NCBI GenBank assembly: GCA_016708315.1
Contig: JADJGC010000005.1
Location: forward strand, 102,870 to 166,869
From: a bacterium
Lineage (GTDB): Bacteria; Zixibacteria; MSB-5A5; CAIYYT01
Length of the DNA stretch: 64,000 nt
Direction of reading: 5' to 3'
Part shown: piece after piece, positions 32,913 through 42,301 of the stretch
How positions within the stretch are numbered: the first letter of the stretch is position 1
Layout: each line of letters opens with the position of its first letter
Made by a program: the position numbers and the translations under genes
The notes under the pieces: generated by a model
Database searches by the model: none
Seen by the model: only the letters and a program-made list of their open reading frames with translations
Told to the model about the DNA's origin: nothing

Positions 32913-34736
32913 TTGAGCTCGACACCGAACCAAAGCGGTCATAATACACTCAGAAAGTACTACCGACGGTACATCTGGTACTTCCTTGGCGGCATTATCG
33001 TGCTCGCCGGTGCAAACATCTTTCTCGGTATGTCTCCGTGGCTGCTTCGGGAAGCAATAGACTCGCTGGAAAACCCGAGTCTGCCTTCGCTGGCTCCGAC
33101 CGACGCCTACTACGGAATGCAGCACGCAATGGCCCAAACCGCTACCGGAGTGTTGCCCTGGTTTGCCTTGGCGATAGTTGGAGTGACGCTCATCGCCGGA
33201 ATCTTCCGCTTCTTTGCCCGCCGAACCATTATCTGGGCATCTCGCGATATCGAGTTCGAGCTTCGCAATGAAGTTTTCAACCATCTGCTGAAATTGTCGT
33301 CGCAATTCTATCAGCGCACACCGACTGGCGATATCATCGCACGTCTCTCAAATGACATTGAATCGGTGCGTCTGATGGTCGGTCCGGCAGTAATGCAGTT
33401 GATCAACACCGTAATGGTTAGCATCGTGGCGTTCTACTACATGATCAAAATTTCACCGACCTTGACGCTCTATGCGCTCATTCCACTCCCGCTGCTGACA
33501 ATTGCCATGTGGCAGATCGGCCAACAAACCCATCGCCGCTTCATGAAGATTCAAGATCACTTCTCCACCCTGTCAACATTTGTGCAGGAATCAATGGCAG
33601 GAATCCGCGTCATCAAGGCATACCGCCGCGAGAAGTACCAGCAAGGTAAATTCGAAGTCGTCAATCGCGAGTATGTCCGCCTAAACCTCGATCTCGTCAA
33701 GGTCCGCGCTCTGCTTATGCCTACCGTCATCTTCCTCGTCCGGATTGTTGTTCTTATTGTGATCCTGGTCGGTGGTGCGGATGTCATCAAAGGCAATATC
33801 ACCAAAGGCGAATATGTCGCGTTCATGGCATATCTCCTGATGCTCGTCTGGCCGATGCTTGCCGTCGGTTGGGTGATCTCGCTCTATCAACGCGGCAAAG
33901 CATCACTAGCTCGATTGGATGACTTGCTCCGCGAGATTCCCGATATCCAATCACCTGAGAATCCGCAGCGTTTACCCCAAGTCGCAGGAGCACTGCGATT
34001 CTCCGGGCTGAATTTCACCTATCCCGGCAGCAATGTCCAAGTGCTGCGCGATATCAACTTCGAAGTCAAACCCGGCGAAACGCTTGCAATCGTTGGCGCT
34101 ACCGGATCCGGCAAGTCTACACTCATTTCGTTGTTGATGCGCACCTATACTATTCCTGACGGTACAATCAGAATCGATGAGACTGACATCAATCGCATGG
34201 CTCTCGACGACCTACGTGGAATGATTGGATTCGTCCGCCAGGACTCTTATCTCTTCTCGGATACTATCGCCGCTAACATTGCGCTGTCTCAGCCCAAGAT
34301 CGATATGGATGCCGTTCACGAAGCCGCTCAGGTCGCTGCGTTCGAAAGCGAAGTCGATTCCTTCCCGCATAAATATGACACGATACTGGGAGAACGCGGT
34401 ATCACGCTCTCCGGCGGCCAAAAACAGCGCGCCGCGATTGCCCGCGCATTGCTCAAACAACCGCGAATTCTGATTCTCGATGATGCCTTCTCGTCGGTTG
34501 ATACACAAACCGAAGAAATGATTCTCGAACGGCTCAAAGCATCGCGCGGCGACATTACCACATTGCTCATCAGTCATCGCCCTTCCACAATTCGTCGCGC
34601 AGATCGGATTATCGTGCTGGACGGCGGTACGATTGTCGAGCGAGGCACGCATGATGAATTGATCGCCGGACAAGGCCGCTACTACGAGATCATTCGCCGC
34701 GAACTGCTCTCTTCTGAACTTGAGGCACTCGAGTAG
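32913..34736 (+). CDS. ABC exporter half-transporter A (MdlA-like)
   Basis: A type IV ABC exporter: six-helix membrane domain at residues about 20-320 and ATPase at about 345-590. Motifs are Walker A VGATGSGKSTLISL, Q-loop VRQDSYLFSDTI, signature LSGGQKQR, Walker B ILILDDAFSSVD and the H-loop ISHRPSTI. The Walker B catalytic position reads DD (ILDDAFSS) instead of DE, as in the degenerate site of heterodimeric exporters. The start is TTG with a weak site. It is followed one base later by the second half-transporter. Confidence 0.9.
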   Translation: MSSTPNQSGHNTLRKYYRRYIWYFLGGIIVLAGANIFLGMSPWLLREAIDSLENPSLPSLAPTDAYYGMQHAMAQTATGVLPWFALAIVGVTLIAGIFRFFARRTIIWASRDIEFELRNEVFNHLLKLSSQFYQRTPTGDIIARLSNDIESVRLMVGPAVMQLINTVMVSIVAFYYMIKISPTLTLYALIPLPLLTIAMWQIGQQTHRRFMKIQDHFSTLSTFVQESMAGIRVIKAYRREKYQQGKFEVVNREYVRLNLDLVKVRALLMPTVIFLVRIVVLIVILVGGADVIKGNITKGEYVAFMAYLLMLVWPMLAVGWVISLYQRGKASLARLDDLLREIPDIQSPENPQRLPQVAGALRFSGLNFTYPGSNVQVLRDINFEVKPGETLAIVGATGSGKSTLISLLMRTYTIPDGTIRIDETDINRMALDDLRGMIGFVRQDSYLFSDTIAANIALSQPKIDMDAVHEAAQVAAFESEVDSFPHKYDTILGERGITLSGGQKQRAAIARALLKQPRILILDDAFSSVDTQTEEMILERLKASRGDITTLLISHRPSTIRRADRIIVLDGGTIVERGTHDELIAGQGRYYEIIRRELLSSELEALE

Positions 34737-34737
34737 T

Positions 34738-36524
34738 ATGCAAGACTTCCGCGACGAAGACAAACTCGGCAAAGGCTACGATGGCCAATTGATGCGGAGA
34801 CTTCTGGTCTACCTGCGGCCATATCGCCTCTATGTCGGACTTGCCCTGCTGCTTCTATTGGTTGCCGCCGCGGCGCAATTGGCGACACCGTATCTGATCA
34901 AGATAGCATTTGACGATCACATTGCGATTGGCGACCAGGACGGACTCATAATCGTCGCCATTCAACTGCTTGCCATCATGTGCCTCGAATTCTTCACCGG
35001 CTACGGACAGATTCGCATTATGGAATGGATCGGCCAAAGCGCCATGTTCGATCTGCGCCAGAAGATATTCAATCACATCCAGTCGATGCACCTTGCCTTC
35101 TTTGATAAGAACCCCTCGGGACGGCTGTTGACGCGAGTCACCTCCGATGTCAACGCCCTCAACGAAATGTTCGCGTCCGGTGTCATTGATATCCTTGGCA
35201 ACATCGTGACCTTGGTCGGCATCGTTGCGGTCATGTTCTTCCTCTCGCCGAAGTTGTCCTTGGTTACATTCATCATATTGCCGCTCATTGTCGGCGCCAC
35301 TTTCGTCTTCCGTAAACGCGTTCGCGATTCATACCGTGAAATCCGCATCATGATCGCCAAATTGAATGCCTTCACGCAGGAACATCGCGCCGGCATCAAT
35401 GAGATCCAGAGCTTCGTTCAGGAACGCAAGACCATGGATCGCTTCACATCCGTCAACACCGACTTGATGTACCAGCACAAGCGGTCGATTCTGTACTACG
35501 CCGTCTTCTTCCCGATAGTCGAATTAATTGGCGCGATTAGCCTTGCATTGATCGTCTGGTACGGCGGAGGTCAAGTGGTGCAGGAAGCAATCACCTTCGG
35601 TACATTGGTGGCTTTCATCCAGTACGTCGAAATGTTCTATCGCCCCATTCGCGACTTGGCAGAAAAATACAATGTCTTGCAATCAGCCATGGCGGCAGCC
35701 GAGCGGGTCTTTAACATACTCGACACCAAATCCGACATCAAGGTGCCGGAGAATCCAGTTCCATTGACAAGCTTCAGCGGCTCGATAAGATATAACAACG
35801 TCGACTTCGGCTATAACAAAGACCAGCGCATCCTGCACGACATCAGTTTTGATATCAAGCCCGGTGAAAAAGTCGCTCTCGTCGGCGCCACCGGATCCGG
35901 CAAAACTACTTCGGTCAGCCTGATCTGCCGATTCTACGATATCGAAAACGGCTCGATCAAGTTCGACTCTGTTGACATTCGCGACCTTGACCCGCAAGTT
36001 GTCCGTTCGCAAATCGGCTTAGTTCTGCAGGATGTCTTCCTCTTCTCCGGTTCAATTCGCGAGAACATTACCCTGGGCAATGAAGCAATATCGGAAGAAC
36101 AAATGAAAGCAGCCGCCGAACGCGTCGGCCTCGCACCTTTGTCGAACGACTGGAAAACAAGTATGATCATCGTGTCGGCGAACGCGGCGGTGCACTCTCG
36201 GTCGGCCAACGCCAGTTGATCAGCTTCGCTCGGGCACTTGCCTACAATCCGCCGGTGTTGATCCTCGACGAGGCGACATCTTCCGTCGATAATGAAACCG
36301 AATTCATCATCCAGAAAGCTATTCAGAAACTGTTCGAAGGGCGCACTTCTTTGATAGTCGCTCACCGACTTTCGACTATCGAAGAAGCCGACAAAATATT
36401 AGTATACCACAAGGGCCGCATCGTTGAGCAAGGCAAACATGAAGAGCTGCTCAAACAACGAGGCGTATATTGGCGGCTGTATCAACTGCAATATCAAGAT
36501 CAGGAAGTGACACGCGGAACATGA
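34738..36524 (+). pseudogene. ABC exporter half-transporter B (MdlB-like), frameshifted
   Basis: Partner of the preceding gene: membrane domain (LLLLVAAAAQLATPYLIKIA), ATPase with Walker A VGATGSGKTT and Q-loop VLQDVFLFSG. At 36130-36134 five bases (CTCGC) stand where six are expected, after AAAERVG. The frame then runs off to a stop at 36219, while the correct continuation (FVERLENKYDHRVGERGG, LSVGQRQ, ILDEATSSVDNE, VAHRLSTIEEA) stays open in another frame to 36524. Everything needed for a working exporter is retained, including the catalytic Glu missing from partner A, so a one-base sequence error is as likely as decay. Stop and start codons of neighbours are tightly packed. Confidence 0.85.
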
Positions 36525-37321
36525 GAATCAGTTCATCAATGACCGCCGCGCTGCTGGCAGAGACTTCTGCAACAGCCAAAGCCGCCGGAAAAATCCTCCT
36601 CGATAATGTTCAGAAGAACCGCAAAGTGCAATTCAAGGGCCGTATCGACATCGTCACCGAAATGGACTTAGCCAGCGAGAAGTTGATCGTTGCCCGTCTT
36701 GGCAAAGCCCTGCCCGAAGCCTCATTCCTCACCGAAGAAGGAAGCATCGCCGACTTGAACTCAGAATTCAAATGGGTAATTGACCCGCTTGACGGAACAA
36801 CAAACTACGCCCACACTTTTCCGGTCTGGTGCGTTTCAATCGGCTTGCAATACCGCGATGAAATGATTCTCGGCTGTGTATACGACCCGACCCGCGATGA
36901 GTTGTTCACTGCGACCAAGCATGACAAGTCGCGGCTCAATGGTCAGATTATCAAGGTCAGCGATCGTCGCCGTCTCGATCAGGCGCTGCTCGCCACCGGT
37001 TTTCCGTATGATATCCGCACCAGTCGCATCAACAATCTTGTCAATTTCACCAACTTCGTCAAGACAGCGCGTGCTGTCAGACGTGCAGGTTCTGCAGCGT
37101 TGGATCTGTGCTATCTTGCCTGTGGACGATTTGATGGCTATTGGGAGTTGAAACTGCATCCATGGGATATGGCTGCGGGAGTCTTGATAGTTAAACAGGC
37201 AGGCGGAAAAATCACCGACTTTGAGGGCCAACCTTTTTCAATCTATCGGGATCGTTTACTCGGTTCGAATGGCCGCATTCACAAAGAAATGATGCGGGTT
37301 CTCGCCGCGGACAAAAAATAG
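36521..37321 (+). CDS. suhB: Inositol monophosphatase family protein
   Basis: A Mg-dependent phosphatase of the IMPase fold. Metal-binding motifs are FLTEEGS, VIDPLDGTTNYAH and HPWDMAAGVLIVKQAGG. Length 266 is standard. ATG at 36521 overlaps the stop of the ABC gene (ATGA). The substrate may be inositol-1-phosphate or a related sugar phosphate; the symbol reflects the family. Confidence 0.88.
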   Translation: MRISSSMTAALLAETSATAKAAGKILLDNVQKNRKVQFKGRIDIVTEMDLASEKLIVARLGKALPEASFLTEEGSIADLNSEFKWVIDPLDGTTNYAHTFPVWCVSIGLQYRDEMILGCVYDPTRDELFTATKHDKSRLNGQIIKVSDRRRLDQALLATGFPYDIRTSRINNLVNFTNFVKTARAVRRAGSAALDLCYLACGRFDGYWELKLHPWDMAAGVLIVKQAGGKITDFEGQPFSIYRDRLLGSNGRIHKEMMRVLAADKK

Positions 37322-37326
37322 AGTTC

Positions 37327-38067
37327 TTACTTCAGGGCCGCGACACAAGATTTAACGACGTCATCAAGCTCGCTGAAATTGACCGGTTTCGTCAGAAACT
37401 TCTGTACTCCGGACTTCCGTATCCGCTCGACCAGATCATCCGTCGCGTAAGCGCTCACCATTACTACCGGCAAATTCGGGAAGCGATCGTGCAACTGGCT
37501 TATCAGGCTAAGCCCGTCGCCATCCGGCATCTTTAGATCGGTGATTACCAGATCAACAGGATTCTCAGTGAGGTATTCAGTTGTATCTTTGACTGTCGTG
37601 AATGCGTGAACTTCATTGTCGCCCTCTTCAAGCCGTTGACAGAGACTCGCAAGGAACTCCTCGTTATCATCGATTACAACGATGCGACGCCTTTTCAGAC
37701 TCGACAACATCTTGCCAATTTCCGATTCCATTGTTCCAATCCGAAACGGTTTCGCCAGAAAACCGTCCGCTCCCTTTGAGTATGCCTGCGCCTTAATCCC
37801 GTCACTGCCAATTCCCGTGATAAGCATAACCGGAAGACGTCGATTTCTCTTCTTGATCTCTTGCAGCAGTTCAATTCCCGACATTTCCGGCATGTTGATG
37901 TCTGATATCACCAGATCGATCCGCATCGAAGACAGCACATTGAGCGCCTCCTGCGCAGACCCTGCCGAATGTGGCTCGTACCCGATTGCGGATAGCGTAT
38001 CTACAAGCAAATCCGTGAGGTTTGGATCGTCATCAACTACCAGTACTTTCGAGATTTCTGCCGCCAT
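37327..38067 (-). CDS. Tandem two-receiver-domain response regulator
   Basis: Two complete CheY-like receiver domains and nothing else. Receiver 1 (residues about 8-120) has VDDDPN, phospho-acceptor LVISDINMPEMSG and FLAKPF; receiver 2 (about 128-245) has IDDNEE, LVITDLKMPDGDG and FLTKPV. No output or DNA-binding domain is present, so it may relay phosphate or modulate a partner protein. No histidine kinase is in the window. The start at 38067 (MAAEISKV) is preferred, with GGAG ten bases upstream. Confidence 0.88.
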   Translation of the reverse strand: MAAEISKVLVVDDDPNLTDLLVDTLSAIGYEPHSAGSAQEALNVLSSMRIDLVISDINMPEMSGIELLQEIKKRNRRLPVMLITGIGSDGIKAQAYSKGADGFLAKPFRIGTMESEIGKMLSSLKRRRIVVIDDNEEFLASLCQRLEEGDNEVHAFTTVKDTTEYLTENPVDLVITDLKMPDGDGLSLISQLHDRFPNLPVVMVSAYATDDLVERIRKSGVQKFLTKPVNFSELDDVVKSCVAALK

Positions 38068-38201
38068 AATACCGTAACTCCGTCTGACCGCGCCTACCAT
38101 TTTCGGTTAATGATTTCGACCCCTCCATCTTAGTATCGGCACCTTCCCCTGATTACTCAATTTTAGTTGGTACCGACGGCAAAGGAAAATAGATTCCCAT
38201 A

Positions 38202-39257
38202 ATGAGCAGAATCGAGTTTCGCAGCGTCGTCAAGCGCTTTAACAACAATCTGGTAATCCCCCGGCTGGATCTGCAAATCCCCTCCGGTTTGTTGACTGTC
38301 TTGCTTGGTCCTTCTGGATGCGGCAAATCGACAATCCTGCGCATGATTGCTGGTCTCGAAACGCCTGATGAGGGCGCCATTCTAATCGACGACATCGACA
38401 TTACGACACAGGAACCCCGCCACCGCAACATGGCAATGGTGTTTCAGAATTATGCACTATATCCGCATTTGTCTGTCCGGGGGAATCTCGAATTCCCTCT
38501 CAAAGTCGCCAAAACTCCGAAAGAGACCATGGTCGCCAAAGTCGCTGAAGCGGCTCAGCTCCTCGGCTTGACACCGATGCTTGACCGCTACCCACGTACA
38601 CTCTCTGGCGGAGAACGTCAGCGTACTGCTGTCGGAAGGGCAATCGTGCGCAATCCACAGGTCTTCCTCTTCGATGAACCTCTTTCGAATCTCGACTTCC
38701 AGCTCCGCAACCAAATGCGCGGCGAATTGAAGTCTCTGCAGATGCGTTTGGGCAAGACAACTGTCTATGTGACCCATGACCAGACCGAAGCGATGACGAT
38801 GGCTGACAGCCTCGTCGTTCTCAATCAGGGGAAGATCATGCAGATTGGATCCCCTACCGAAGTCTTCCGAAAACCGGCCAACCTCTTTGTTGCCCGCTTC
38901 ATCGGATCGCCCCCAATGAACATCATCCGAATCGAAGTCGAATCAGGCGTCTGCTATCCAATCGGTAAACGTGTGCCGCTCACAAACCTCCCTATTCCTA
39001 ACGGAAGGTACATTCTCGGCATCCGACCTGACCAGCTTCCCGTCTCTTCTAAAACCGGCCAGAAGCACCTCTCCGTCGAGCGTATCGAATTTCACGGCAC
39101 GGCGACATTTCTGATAGGAAAAATCGGCGATGACATCGTTATGGCGCTCGCTCCAACTGACCGGACAGTCAATGTCGGCGATCAAATCGAACTCGATTTC
39201 GCCAACTCAGTGCTGCACGTCTTTGATGAAAGCACCGGCAATCGTCTCTCATTCTGA
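38202..39257 (+). CDS. MalK/UgpC-like ABC transporter ATPase
   Basis: ATPase subunit of the carbohydrate-importer type: Walker A GPSGCGKSTILRMIAGLE, Q-loop VFQNYALYPHLSV, signature LSGGERQRTAVGRAI, Walker B VFLFDEPLSNLD, H-loop THDQTEAMTMAD, and a C-terminal TOBE/MalK regulatory domain (about residues 240-350, YILGIRPDQLPV). No permease or binding protein is adjacent, so it may serve transporters elsewhere, as MsmK does. Confidence 0.88.
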   Translation: MSRIEFRSVVKRFNNNLVIPRLDLQIPSGLLTVLLGPSGCGKSTILRMIAGLETPDEGAILIDDIDITTQEPRHRNMAMVFQNYALYPHLSVRGNLEFPLKVAKTPKETMVAKVAEAAQLLGLTPMLDRYPRTLSGGERQRTAVGRAIVRNPQVFLFDEPLSNLDFQLRNQMRGELKSLQMRLGKTTVYVTHDQTEAMTMADSLVVLNQGKIMQIGSPTEVFRKPANLFVARFIGSPPMNIIRIEVESGVCYPIGKRVPLTNLPIPNGRYILGIRPDQLPVSSKTGQKHLSVERIEFHGTATFLIGKIGDDIVMALAPTDRTVNVGDQIELDFANSVLHVFDESTGNRLSF

Positions 39258-39293
39258 GATATTCTTCAATCAAGCAATAGTCAGGAGAAACTC

Positions 39294-39321
39294 TTGACTT
39301 CGATACCGAGCCGCCTATATT
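39294..39321 (+). promoter_or_regulatory. Promoter for rubrerythrin-like gene
   Basis: TTGACT (39294-39299), 16-base spacer, TATATT (39316-39321), 36 bases before the ATG. Confidence 0.65.
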
Positions 39322-39356
39322 TGGAGTAAATGGTATCTTTTTAGTGAGGTATAGAA

Positions 39357-39836
39357 ATGACAATTAGCCCAGAAGCTCTCAGCTATCTTACCGCTGGAAT
39401 CCAAGCCGAAATCGCTGCTTACGTGTTCTATCGCATCGGCGCAGAGAAGATAAACGACCAGGACGTCTAAACAACCATGCTCCACTTCGCCGGCGAAGGA
39501 CGGAAGCACTTCCTTACGCTCGAACACCGATACGACCTTCATGTTCGGTCTGAGAAATGGGTCACCTACCGCGATGTCATGAATCGCGACGAGCTACCCG
39601 TAATCGACGAATCAATGGGCGATAAGCACGTCGAGCGCATTGCACTCGTCAAAGCCGCCAAATCCAAGAATGAGATTTTGGCAATTGCTCTCCAATTGGA
39701 GAAGGAAGCTTTCGAGCTGTACTCAGCCGCTGCCAAGGTCGCAAGCGAACCCGATGTCCGCAAGACGTTCGAATACCTGACTCAGTTTGAGATGGGACAC
39801 ATTAAGAACGTAGAAGGAATGATCGCAGGGAAATAG
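39357..39836 (+). pseudogene. Rubrerythrin/ferritin-like protein interrupted by in-frame TAA
   Basis: A 160-codon four-helix di-iron protein (first ligand motif QAEIAAYVFYRIGAEK, second FAGEGRKHF, third ALQLEKEAFELY, fourth FEMGHIKNVE). ATG at 39357 has GAGGT six bases upstream and a good promoter. Codon 38 is TAA (39468-39470); the frame continues without shift to 39836. The downstream ATG (39477) has no ribosome site. CAA to TAA is one transition. All iron ligands are otherwise preserved. Confidence 0.8.
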
Positions 39837-39859
39837 GAGTCTGTTCGCACAGGCAGGGC

Positions 39860-40702
39860 TCAGTCGCTTGCCTGTCGAATATGATCCTTGCCGCTCTGCT
39901 TAACAGAGTACATGAGTGTGTCGGCTTTGGTGATCATCTCGTCCACAGACTCTGGCGGACGGCTGAAAGTCACAGCTCCCGCACTGTAGGTCACTGGCCA
40001 ATTATATGTCTGTGCCATGGCAGTCAAATCGCTTCTTAGGCGCTCCATTACCGTGGACGCGCCTTTGGCATCGGTACCACTCAAGAGCAGCACAAACTCG
40101 TCGCCTCCAAGTCGCGCAACTTGGTCAATTTCACGCACATTCTGCCTCAGTATCTCCGCCGTAAGTGTCAGGAGCCGATCCCCAATTAGATGGCCGAACT
40201 TATCGTTGACGTTCTTAAAATTGTCAATGTCCGTGAAAACTACTGTAAACGGTGTCGGAGTACGGTGCGCACGAGCTATCTCCAATTGCGCAGCTTCGTA
40301 AAATGCCCGTCGATTTGGAATCCCCGTCAGTTCATCAATGCGCGCCGCTTGTTTGTGAACTTCTGCAGTACGCTTTAGCGTTGTCAATACCCAGGCGACT
40401 GCGATGAATAACGCAAGTCTGAGTATCATATTGATCCCAAGCCACAATTGACCCACATTTGACGCACCGTCATAAATATCTGCAAAGTACCATGTCGCTA
40501 CACTAAGGAATGAATAGAAAACACCTGACCAATACCCTACAGTCCAGGTAGCAAATGCGATGGGAATCAGATAGAAGATTGAGAAAGATAGTTGAGAGCC
40601 AGTAGCATAGTAGACCGCACTTATGGAAGAAACGAGCAGGAACGACGCGGCGTGACAGAGCCCCGGCGGCACATTCTCGAATCTCCTGAGTACCTGAGGC
40701 AC
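39860..40702 (-). CDS. Membrane diguanylate cyclase (GGDEF)
   Basis: Makes cyclic di-GMP from two GTP. The N-terminal 110 residues hold about four transmembrane segments (ASFLLVSSISAVYYATG, FSIFYLIPIAFATWTVGYWS, MILRLALFIAVAWVL). The GGDEF domain starts IDELTGIPNRRAFYE, with the intact active site ARLGGDEFVLLLSG. An RxxD inhibitory site (REID) lies exactly five residues before GGDEF, so product inhibition is expected. It is transcribed alone. Confidence 0.92.
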   Translation of the reverse strand: MPQVLRRFENVPPGLCHAASFLLVSSISAVYYATGSQLSFSIFYLIPIAFATWTVGYWSGVFYSFLSVATWYFADIYDGASNVGQLWLGINMILRLALFIAVAWVLTTLKRTAEVHKQAARIDELTGIPNRRAFYEAAQLEIARAHRTPTPFTVVFTDIDNFKNVNDKFGHLIGDRLLTLTAEILRQNVREIDQVARLGGDEFVLLLSGTDAKGASTVMERLRSDLTAMAQTYNWPVTYSAGAVTFSRPPESVDEMITKADTLMYSVKQSGKDHIRQASD

Positions 40703-40958
40703 ACTTTCTCCGCTACTTCAAGGTTGGTTTTGAACCAATTCAGACAATCCATTCTTGAAAGGTCTGTTTAGTGCTGATAACTTAATCATCGACATTTTGC
40801 AACAGATTTTTACCTGACAATGAGCACCAAATCCTCCAAGAAGAAGCACGTTTGACTCGTATATTTATCTCACAAGACAATCGGCGACTTAAGTCATCAA
40901 TGATGTCTTGAAAACAAACATAGTTAGTGAATACTTGCTAGCATAAGAAGGAGTCAAT

Positions 40959-41561
40959 ATGGCCTACGAATTACCCAAACTTCCCTACGCATATGATGCA
41001 CTTGAACCGTTCATCGACAAGGAAACGATGACCATCCATCACACCAAGCATCATCAGACTTACGTCACCAAACTCAACGAGGCTCTCGCCAATGCGCCCG
41101 ATCTTCAAACCAAGTCGGTGGAAGCACTTGTGACCGACCTCAACTCGGTTCCCGAGGCCATCCGCACAGCCGTCCGTAATCACGGCGGCGGGCACGCCAA
41201 TCACACTTTCTTCTGGAATATCCTCAAGAAAGACGCCAAACTTGGCGGAGCCGTTGCCGATGCGATCAACAGCACTTTCGGCAGTCACGACACTTTCAAA
41301 GAAAAATTCACTGCTGCTGCGACTGGAGTCTTCGGCTCAGGTTGGGCATGGCTGGTCGCTTCCGGCGGTAAGTTGGAAATCGTGACGACTCCCAATCAAG
41401 ATTCGCCACTCACCCAAGGCAAGAAACCGATCATCGGCATTGACGTCTGGGAGCACGCCTACTACCTCAAGTACCAAAATCGTCGCCCTGAGTACATTGC
41501 TGCTTTCTTGAACATCATCAACTGGGATGAGGTCAACAAAGTCTTCGCTGCCGCCAAGTAG
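40959..41561 (+). CDS. sodA: Superoxide dismutase, Mn-type sequence
   Basis: Dismutates superoxide to O2 and H2O2. Metal ligands lie in TIHHTKHHQTYV, GGGHANHTFFW and GIDVWEHAYYLKYQNRR. The segment TTPNQDSPLTQG carries the Gln typical of Mn-type enzymes (Fe-type has GTPL with Gln elsewhere). Length 200 is normal and there is no signal peptide. AAGGAG precedes ATG. A terminator follows at 41586. Metal preference is inferred from sequence only. Confidence 0.95.
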   Translation: MAYELPKLPYAYDALEPFIDKETMTIHHTKHHQTYVTKLNEALANAPDLQTKSVEALVTDLNSVPEAIRTAVRNHGGGHANHTFFWNILKKDAKLGGAVADAINSTFGSHDTFKEKFTAAATGVFGSGWAWLVASGGKLEIVTTPNQDSPLTQGKKPIIGIDVWEHAYYLKYQNRRPEYIAAFLNIINWDEVNKVFAAAK

Positions 41562-41585
41562 ACTCGTGCAGGCATTCAGTTATCG

Positions 41586-41615
41586 AAGGGACATAGCGCG
41601 CTGTGTCCCTTTTTT
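41586..41615 (+). terminator. Terminator after sodA
   Basis: AAGGGACA pairs with TGTCCCTT around TAGCGCGCTG, followed by a T run. Confidence 0.85.
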
Positions 41616-41695
41616 GTGTCTGGGCCGATTCTACAACTGCTTCAAGAATCGCAGAAATCGCTTCACAATTTTGGGAGTTGAACGGACAGGTTTGC

Positions 41696-42253
41696 TTACT
41701 TCAGTTTTTTTTTAAGCGCTAACTTGAAACGCGCATCAAAACGCGAGGGCGAGCACTTCCCGCACGACGCCGATATCAACCGCTTACGACGCGGGTATTC
41801 CGTCTTGCACGACTTGCACTGATAGATGTAGCGCGCCGGCAATCGTAGTTGCGAATGCGCCTTGGCTTTGACCGAAGCGCCAATGCGCGCGGCCTCGCTC
41901 TTGAAATCAGCATTGTGATTGAAGTGAATTATGTGGATCATCTCATGCTTGAGCGTATCATCGATATCTTCCGGAAACAGCTCATGATACTTGCTCGATA
42001 GCACGATCTCTACCCGGCCGCGGATGTATTGGCCCGCGCACAGCATCCGCGAAGAGTAGCGAATCCGCGGCGTTGGGAGCTTACCCGCAAAATACTTTAC
42101 GTTAAAATGATGAAATCGATTATACAGTTCATCAACCGATGGCAGTATCCCGTCACTTGGTTTCTCCGTCTTGGACGGCTGTACCAGGAACGGTTGCTCG
42201 AACAGGCTGAGATTGGTCGGCAACGTATTGGGACTGCTTTTTTTCCTGTTCAT
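41696..42253 (-). CDS. SprT-like zinc metalloprotein
   Basis: A SprT-family domain with the zinc-protease motif LKHEMIHIIHFNHNADF (HExxH plus a third His) and a C-terminal zinc ribbon (YQCKSC and CGKCSP). N-terminal about 45 residues are unstructured-looking. SprT-like proteins may process DNA-protein cross-links, but bacterial members are little studied. Length 185. Confidence 0.85.
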   Translation of the reverse strand: MNRKKSSPNTLPTNLSLFEQPFLVQPSKTEKPSDGILPSVDELYNRFHHFNVKYFAGKLPTPRIRYSSRMLCAGQYIRGRVEIVLSSKYHELFPEDIDDTLKHEMIHIIHFNHNADFKSEAARIGASVKAKAHSQLRLPARYIYQCKSCKTEYPRRKRLISASCGKCSPSRFDARFKLALKKKLK

Positions 42254-42301
42254 GGGCGGCTAACTTATATAGTTTAAACCGTTCTCGCAAGTGGAGGTCT
42301 T

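Noticed and set aside
36130..36134. Programmed ribosomal frameshift in the ABC exporter
   Set aside because: No slippery heptamer or downstream structure was recognised, and homologous exporters do not use one; a missing base explains it.
924..39470. Stop codon reassignment suggested by in-frame TAG and TAA
   Set aside because: TAG, TAA and TGA all end many intact genes here at the expected lengths, so recoding of the genetic code is not supported; local mutation or error is simpler.
40890..40915. GACTTAAGTC palindrome before sodA as an FNR or Fur box
   Set aside because: It lacks the TTGA/TCAA arms of FNR sites and does not match a Fur box; a ten-base palindrome alone is weak evidence.
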